A stretch of 10,648 nucleotides of DNA from positions 1-10,648 of the forward strand of contig JAJYGK010000033.1 in assembly GCA_021790715.1 (NCBI GenBank), written 5' to 3'. The stretch is from Chloroflexota bacterium. Lineage in GTDB: Bacteria > Chloroflexota > Limnocylindria > Limnocylindrales > CSP1-4. The translations under genes were made by a program, and so were the position numbers. Of this stretch, positions 6,529 through 10,648 are shown piece after piece. Under the pieces are notes generated by a model. That model did not search any database. It saw only the letters and a program-made list of their open reading frames with translations, and was not told the DNA's origin. Within the stretch, counting starts at the first letter, position 1. Every line of letters starts with the position of its first letter.

Positions 6529-6753
6529 CCTGCCTCCCCCTCCTGCATCCCCGTGGACCCGTCCGGCGGCGGCACCGGCGCCGGTGCCGGCGAGCGCGCC
6601 CTCCACCGGCGCCGCGACGTCCGCGGCGGCGCGACCGCGCAGCTCGGCCTGCCTTCCCGACTGGATCTCCTCGACGAGCACGTGGATCGGCGCGGCCGGG
6701 GGTGGGCGACGGCGCCAGACCCGGACGAGGTACGAGCGGTACCCGCGTTCCAT
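6529..6753 (-). CDS. Small YLVRVWR-type protein or N-terminal extension of the NmrA-like protein
   Basis: Seventy-five codons from the ATG at 6753 run in frame, without a stop, into the NmrA-like gene. The sequence starts MERGYRSYLVRVWRR, continues with a strand-like IHVLVEEIQSGRQAELRG (23-40) and a helix-like RAAADVAAPVEGALAG (41-56), and ends in a Gly/Ala-rich tail. A short YLVR-x-WR strand, a VEDVQSG-like strand and a helix are the plan of small hypothetical proteins I recall from Chloroflexota and relatives, but I cannot verify that here. It lies 51 bases after the regulator stop. A CAGGCT element ends 6 bases before the ATG, the position expected for a leaderless start. Either this is a domain fused to NmrA, or a separate small gene whose stop was lost. 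A one-base shift near the run of five Gs before 6528 would end it at the TGA at 6527-6525, inside ATGA. Function unknown. Confidence 0.5.
6533..6544 (-). promoter_or_regulatory. Strong Shine-Dalgarno for the NmrA-like gene
   Basis: On the minus strand AGGAGG (6544-6539) lies 10 bases and GGAGG (6537-6533) 4 bases before the ATG at 6528. It is the only strong ribosome binding site seen in the window and favours independent initiation at 6528 even though the upstream frame is open. Confidence 0.6.
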
Positions 6754-6759
6754 GCGACG

Positions 6760-6765
6760 AGCCTG
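6760..6765 (-). promoter_or_regulatory. -10-like element before the small reading frame
   Basis: CAGGCT on the minus strand is followed by CGTCGC and the ATG at 6753. It is nearly the same as the TAGGCT plus CGTCGCC arrangement before the regulator at 9894. No convincing -35 was seen. It may give the small frame and NmrA their own transcript in addition to read-through from the regulator. Confidence 0.3.
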
Positions 6766-6804
6766 ATGCGCAGGCGTTCCGCGGCCGTTCCCCCGTCCAC
6801 CGCA

Positions 6805-9800
6805 TCACCCGGTCTGCAGCTCCGCCCAGCTGGCCACGTGCAGTGCCTCCTCGATGCGAGCGCCGTACCCGCGATCCGCGTCCCGGGCCGCCAGGGTCCG
6901 GGCCGCTGCGGCGTGCGCGTCGGCCCGCGCGTCGTCGCCCTGCAGCCGGGCGATGTGCGACAGGTGAGCATGCGCGAGGGCCTCGTTGTGGGCGTTGCCC
7001 CCTGCGTCCTGCAGCAGGCGGATCTCCCGCTCGCGCATCGCGCGCGCCGCTTCGAGGTTGCCCAGCGCGTCCTCCGCCTCCGCCATCCCCCACGCGCAGA
7101 CCGCCTCGCGGTACCGGTCGCCCATCTGGTGGGCGAGATCGAGGGCCCGGACCAGGTGCGGGCGCGCCCGGTGGGGCTGGCCCGACCGCGTGAGCGTCAT
7201 CCCCAGGTGCAGCCGCGCGAGCTCGGCACGCGCGTCGCCCAGGTCGAGCGCGATCGCCAGGGAACGCTCGAGGCACGCCAGCGCCTGTTCGGTCCGCCCG
7301 AGCATCTGCGCCATCATCCCCTCCTGGTCGAGGGCGAGCGACGCCTCCATGCGGTTTCCCGAGCGCTCGAGGACCGCCGCGGCATCCTCGAGGACGGACA
7401 CCGACTCCTCCAGCCGGTGCAGCCGGCCGAGGGACCAGCCGATGCTGCGGTGGATCGTCGCGCGGGCCGCCGCGGCATCCTCCGGGATCCGGCCCAGCGC
7501 CTCGTCCATCAGCGCGAGCGTCGCCTCGAAGTCGCCGGTGGAGTAGGGCAGCCACGAGAACCGGTCGTACGCGTCGGCCAGCTCCACCGGCGTCCGTGCG
7601 ACGTTGGTGGCCTCCCGGAAGCACGCGTCCGCGCGGACCCGATCCCCGGCGACCGCGTGGAGCTCGGCGAGGCTGGCGCACGCGTCGGAGGCGTCGAAGA
7701 CGAGCCGCAGGTCGGAGGGGAGGGCCCGCCAGGCCGCGAGCGACCGCTCGAGCAGCGATACCGCCGCCTCGCGGTCGAACAGCTGCCTGGCGCGCCGGCC
7801 GGCCGCGAACCCGAACGCGACGGCCACCGGGCCCGCGTCCGGCGCGCGGAGGTCGAGCGCAGCGAGGGCGTGCTCGGCCACCGTCGCGGGATCGGCACAG
7901 GTGCGCGCACGCTCCGCGAGACGTGCGGCCGGCGATCCCGGTTCGAGCCCGGCCAGGGCGAGCGCGATCGCGAGCTGCGTCCGGCCGCGTCGCGCCGCCC
8001 CCGCCGTCCGGCCGACGGCGACGCGGAAGAGCGGGTGCGCGAACGCGTAGGCGCCGCCCCGCTCGACGAGGAGGCCCGAGCGGAGCGTGGCATCGAGCGT
8101 CCGCACCGCCTCGTCCCGGTCGGGCAGCACGGCGGCGAGCGTGTCGAACGTCATGGTCGGGCCGAGCTCGGCCGCGATCGCCAGGAGTTCCGCGGATGCC
8201 GGAGACAGGTTGCCCGAGCGCCGCTCGACCAGCGTCCGGACCGTCTCGGGCAGGTCGGGTTCGGCGAGCGGGTCGGCAAGCGTCCACCGCGATCCCTCGA
8301 GACGGACCGTGCCCCGGTCGGCCGCCGCACGGGCGAGCTCGAGGCAGAAGAGGGGGTTCCCGGCGCTCTGCTCGAACCAGCGACGCGCCAGCTCGGGTTG
8401 CACGCTCTCGCCGCCGAGGTGCTCCGTGACCAGCGCCGGGACGTCACGCGCGGCGAGCGGGCCGAGGGCGATCTCCACCGCGCTCGCGCGGCGCAGCTGG
8501 TCGAGCAGGCCCGTTACCCCGGGCGGCAGCGGGTCGTCGTCGCGGTACGTGACGGCGAGCAGGATCGCGGCCTCCCCGAGGCCGGAGAGGACGGCCTGGA
8601 GGAGCTCGGTCGTCGCGGCGTCGAGCCAGCCGACATCGTCGATCGCCACGAGCAGCGGCACCGGCAGGGCGAGCCGCTCGACCGCCGCGACGAGCGCGGT
8701 CAGCAGCGCCCCCCGTTCCTGGAACACGATCTCCGGGTGCAGCCCGAGCCCCGGCGCCACGGTCGCGATGCCGCTCCGGGCCGGCTCGGGCCAGCCGCGG
8801 GCCGCATCCGCGCAGTCCGGAGGCATGCCGAGCGCGAACGGCCCGTACGGCGTCGCAGGCCCTGCCTCGACCGCCTGCCAGGCCAGGATCCGCCACCCCG
8901 CGCTGCGCCCGTACGCGGCGACCTCCTGCAGCAGGCGCGTCTTTCCGATGCCGGCCGGTCCGCGCAGCACCACGGCGCCCGGGCGCCCGCCGGCCACGCG
9001 GTCGAGGGCCGGCTCGATGCGCTCGAGCTCCGCGCGCCGCGCGATGAGGCGGCGTGCCGGGACCAGGCGGTCGGCCGCCGCGGCGGTGCGCTCCGCGTCG
9101 CGGAAGACCGCCTCCGTCTCGGGAGACGGGTCGACTTCGAGCTCCGAGCGCAGGGCACGCCGGCAGAGCTCGAACTGGCGCCGCGCGGCGTGGTGGCGGC
9201 CCTCGGCGGCGTAGAGCTCGATGGCCAGCCGGTGTGCGGCCTCGTCGGTCGGATCGGCGGCCAGGAGCTGCTCCGCGATCTCGTGCGCCCGATCGGACCG
9301 GCCCGCCCGGCGGGCGCGCCGCGCGGCCTCGATCGCGACCTGCTGCCAGCGGCTTCGCAGGCGCTCGCGCGGCCCGACCAGCCAGTCTTCGTACCGGTCA
9401 TCGGGCAGCAGGGCGAGCGGTCCCAGCTCGAGCACCGTCTCGACGGCGCCGCCGGGATCGTCGGGATCGCCGGGATCGGCGTCGGCGGGCCGGGGCCCGG
9501 GCCTTCGCTCGAGGGCGAGCGCGTCGAAGGCGGCCTCGAGCCGGTCCAGGTCGACGGTCACGATCCCGCCGTCGAGCGCGATGCGGTCGCCGTCGGCGAC
9601 CAGGGCCTGCGTGTCATCCAGTGCGCGACGCGCGAAGTGCAGCGCCTTGCGCAGGTTGTTGTGGCCGGCGTCGGGATCCGCCTCGGGCCAGAGGGTATCG
9701 ATCGCCTCGTCGCGCGAGATGGCGTGACCGGGCGTCGCGAGGAGCAGCTTCACGAGCCGCTCGGCGGACAGCCGCTGCCAGTCGGAGCGGGCGAGCCTGC

Positions 9801-9894
9801 GCCCGTCGACGGTGACCTCGAAGCCGCCGAGCACCCGTGCCACGACCGGCTGGTGCATGCCGGTTCGCGTGGCGGCACGTTCCCCCGTGACCAC
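6805..9894 (-). CDS. Large SARP/BTAD-type AAA (STAND) transcriptional regulator with TPR-like C-terminus
   Basis: A cytoplasmic regulator of about 1029 aa. Residues about 17-100 form an OmpR/SARP-type winged helix (RVLGGFEVTVDGRRL, then LVKLLLATPGHAISRDEAID and LWPEAD). A bacterial transcriptional activator domain (BTAD) follows to about 265, ending ELEVDPSPET. The ATPase core has Walker A GPAGIGKT (about 312-319), Walker B LLVAIDD (about 414-420) and a GNPLF motif (about 510) typical of STAND ATPases such as the MalT and SARP relatives. From about 690 to the end are helical TPR-like repeats (for example LALMDEALGR, ACLERSLAIALDLGD), the usual ligand- or partner-sensing part. There is no C-terminal LuxR helix-turn-helix, so DNA binding must come from the N-terminus. 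The GTG at 9894 sits 7 bases after a TAGGCT -10; an in-frame ATG at 9858, 12 codons later, is the alternative. A three-copy 9-bp repeat lies in its BTAD coding region. Target genes are unknown; the NmrA gene downstream is the obvious candidate. Confidence 0.88.
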   Translation of the reverse strand: MVTGERAATRTGMHQPVVARVLGGFEVTVDGRRLARSDWQRLSAERLVKLLLATPGHAISRDEAIDTLWPEADPDAGHNNLRKALHFARRALDDTQALVADGDRIALDGGIVTVDLDRLEAAFDALALERRPGPRPADADPGDPDDPGGAVETVLELGPLALLPDDRYEDWLVGPRERLRSRWQQVAIEAARRARRAGRSDRAHEIAEQLLAADPTDEAAHRLAIELYAAEGRHHAARRQFELCRRALRSELEVDPSPETEAVFRDAERTAAAADRLVPARRLIARRAELERIEPALDRVAGGRPGAVVLRGPAGIGKTRLLQEVAAYGRSAGWRILAWQAVEAGPATPYGPFALGMPPDCADAARGWPEPARSGIATVAPGLGLHPEIVFQERGALLTALVAAVERLALPVPLLVAIDDVGWLDAATTELLQAVLSGLGEAAILLAVTYRDDDPLPPGVTGLLDQLRRASAVEIALGPLAARDVPALVTEHLGGESVQPELARRWFEQSAGNPLFCLELARAAADRGTVRLEGSRWTLADPLAEPDLPETVRTLVERRSGNLSPASAELLAIAAELGPTMTFDTLAAVLPDRDEAVRTLDATLRSGLLVERGGAYAFAHPLFRVAVGRTAGAARRGRTQLAIALALAGLEPGSPAARLAERARTCADPATVAEHALAALDLRAPDAGPVAVAFGFAAGRRARQLFDREAAVSLLERSLAAWRALPSDLRLVFDASDACASLAELHAVAGDRVRADACFREATNVARTPVELADAYDRFSWLPYSTGDFEATLALMDEALGRIPEDAAAARATIHRSIGWSLGRLHRLEESVSVLEDAAAVLERSGNRMEASLALDQEGMMAQMLGRTEQALACLERSLAIALDLGDARAELARLHLGMTLTRSGQPHRARPHLVRALDLAHQMGDRYREAVCAWGMAEAEDALGNLEAARAMREREIRLLQDAGGNAHNEALAHAHLSHIARLQGDDARADAHAAAARTLAARDADRGYGARIEEALHVASWAELQTG
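9452..9478. repeat. Three tandem copies of a 9-bp unit inside the regulator
   Basis: Three units, CCGGGATCG, TCGGGATCG and CCGGGATCG, are identical except for the first base of the middle copy. On the minus strand they encode a DPGDPDDPG run within an Asp/Pro/Gly linker at about residues 140-148. As a multiple of three, copy-number change would lengthen or shorten the linker without breaking the frame. Confidence 0.8.
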
Positions 9895-9901
9895 GGCGAC
9901 G

Positions 9902-9930
9902 AGCCTAGTGCGACGGCCGCCGCCTGTGAC
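9902..9930 (-). promoter_or_regulatory. Putative promoter of the regulator gene
   Basis: On the minus strand GTCACA (9930-9925, four of six to TTGACA) and TAGGCT (9907-9902, TANNNT) are 17 bases apart. The -10 ends 7 bases before the GTG at 9894, so the transcript would begin at the start codon. This is the clearest promoter in the window. Confidence 0.55.
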
Positions 9931-9954
9931 GTGCCAAACAGGCCATGCGGCGCC

Positions 9955-9968
9955 CCGGCGTGCGCCGG
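9955..9968 (-). terminator. Hairpin after the unrecognised 219-aa gene
   Basis: CCGGCG (9955-9960) and CGCCGG (9963-9968) pair around TG, 16 bases beyond the stop of the 219-aa gene on the minus strand. There is no adjacent T tract, though TTT occurs on that strand about 17 bases further on. It may separate this gene from the regulator promoter. Confidence 0.3.
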
Positions 9969-9984
9969 CCCGGCGAGTCGGAGC

Positions 9985-10644
9985 CTACCGGTGGGGTCGG
10001 AGTGTCGGCAGTCCGCCAGTCACGACACGCACCGAGCCCCGCGGCCGCGGTTTCGGCTCGGGGCGGAACGAGCGCGCCTCCGCCGTCTCGAGCCGCACCG
10101 CGGCGGCCTGCACGGCATCGGCCACGATGCGGGTCCGCGCGTCCAGGTCGTCGGTCTGCGCCGCGCGCAACAGCGCGGCCGTCAGGCGCTCGGCCACGGA
10201 ACGACGGGCGGCGGACAGGCGGGCGCGCTGCGACGGGCGGGCGCGCAGGAGCTGCAGCGCCTCGCGCGGCTGCCCGACCTCGACCATTGCGTCCCGTTCG
10301 CTCACGACGAGGAGGGGCCAGGGGTGCTCCGAGCGACTGCGGAGGAGGCGGCGTGCGTGGTCCGTGACGAGCTCGGTCGAGCCGCGGTGGCCGAGCCGGT
10401 CGAGCAGCTCGCGGGGCACGAGGACGCGGACGTCGTTCGGGCGGGGTTCGATCGACCCGTCGTCGGTGCCCCCGCGTCCTCCCGGTCTGCGCCGGGGCCG
10501 GCCGGGCACGTCGGGGCGCGCTTCCTGGATCCGCCGGCCGGCCGGTGCGTCGGGCCGTCGCATGCGGAGCAGATCGGCCGCGTCGATCCGCACGAGGCGG
10601 GGCGTCACGGTGTGGTGCGCGAGGGGCCCCTGCTCGTGGGCCAT
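9985..10644 (-). CDS. Hypothetical protein, unrecognised
   Basis: A 219-aa reading frame from an ATG at 10644 with almost exclusively G/C third positions, which supports coding on this strand. I do not recognise the family. The N-terminus (about 1-30) looks ordered (VTPRLVRIDAADLLRM). Residues 30-70 are rich in Arg, Pro and Gly and probably disordered. DVRVLVPRELLDRLG (71-85) through PWPLLVVSERDAMVEVG (108-124) looks like a small alpha/beta unit. Residues about 125-190 look helical (ALQLLRARPSQRARLSAARR, then LTAALLRAAQ). The tail is basic. No membrane segment, signal peptide or catalytic motif is visible, so it is probably cytoplasmic and may bind nucleic acid or a partner. The window ends 4 bases before the ATG (CAGG is visible), so the true start could lie further upstream. 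It lies 90 bases before the regulator on the same strand. Confidence 0.6.
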   Translation of the reverse strand: MAHEQGPLAHHTVTPRLVRIDAADLLRMRRPDAPAGRRIQEARPDVPGRPRRRPGGRGGTDDGSIEPRPNDVRVLVPRELLDRLGHRGSTELVTDHARRLLRSRSEHPWPLLVVSERDAMVEVGQPREALQLLRARPSQRARLSAARRSVAERLTAALLRAAQTDDLDARTRIVADAVQAAAVRLETAEARSFRPEPKPRPRGSVRVVTGGLPTLRPHR

Positions 10645-10648
10645 CCTG

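Noticed and set aside
6095..8287. Minus-strand 730-aa open frame overlapping the regulator and NmrA genes
   Set aside because: Arg/Gly/Pro/Ala-rich translation in another frame of two genes with recognisable domains; no motif of its own.
8087..9214. Plus-strand 375-aa Ser/Arg-rich open frame
   Set aside because: Antisense shadow of the regulator ATPase region; composition is typical of a reversed GC-rich codon pattern.
9945..10367. Plus-strand 140-aa open frame
   Set aside because: Arg/Pro/Gly-rich shadow of the 219-aa minus-strand gene, which has the better codon pattern.

Overview
The window is very GC-rich (about 70% or more by eye) and its genes use almost only G or C at third codon positions. 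The gene set points to a high-GC, menaquinone-using bacterium: a MenA-type prenyltransferase, a MASE1-GAF-GGDEF cyclic-di-GMP enzyme, a very large SARP/BTAD-type AAA regulator and an NmrA-like oxidoreductase. A Chloroflexota lineage (Limnocylindria/Ellin6529-like) or an actinomycete would fit. The taxonomic placement is inference; there is no rRNA gene or strict marker here.

Layout. Positions 1-45 (minus) hold the start of a membrane protein running off the left edge. Four plus-strand genes follow head to tail: menA-like (274-1185), a surface lipoprotein of the phosphoesterase/acid phosphatase family (1227-2267), an MFS exporter (2386-3591) and the diguanylate cyclase (3650-5626). A hairpin at 5632-5647 lies where they converge on the minus-strand genes. 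Read from the right edge on the minus strand, those are an unrecognised 219-aa protein (10644-9985), the roughly 1029-aa regulator (9894-6805), a small YLVRVWR-type reading frame (6753-6529) and an NmrA-like NAD(P)-binding protein (6528-5662). The last two share one uninterrupted frame, so they may be a fusion or two nested starts.

Expression. Most plus-strand genes and the regulator have a -10-like hexamer (TACGAT, TAGCGT, TAGGCT, or the weaker CAGCGT and CACACT) only 7-10 bases before the start codon and no Shine-Dalgarno sequence. This suggests leaderless or nearly leaderless transcripts and separate promoters rather than one operon. The exception is the internal NmrA ATG, which has strong AGGAGG/GGAGG signals.

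How the genes fit together. The plus-strand genes look like independent housekeeping or envelope functions (quinone synthesis, phosphate-ester hydrolysis, efflux, c-di-GMP signalling). The regulator, small protein and NmrA gene may be a regulator-effector unit. No CRISPR array, transposon, tRNA, rRNA or phage gene was seen. No clearly new system is evident; the best lead is the small-protein/NmrA in-frame junction downstream of the AAA regulator. No gene-free stretch exceeds 300 bases; the longest, 46-273, is described through its promoter and palindrome.
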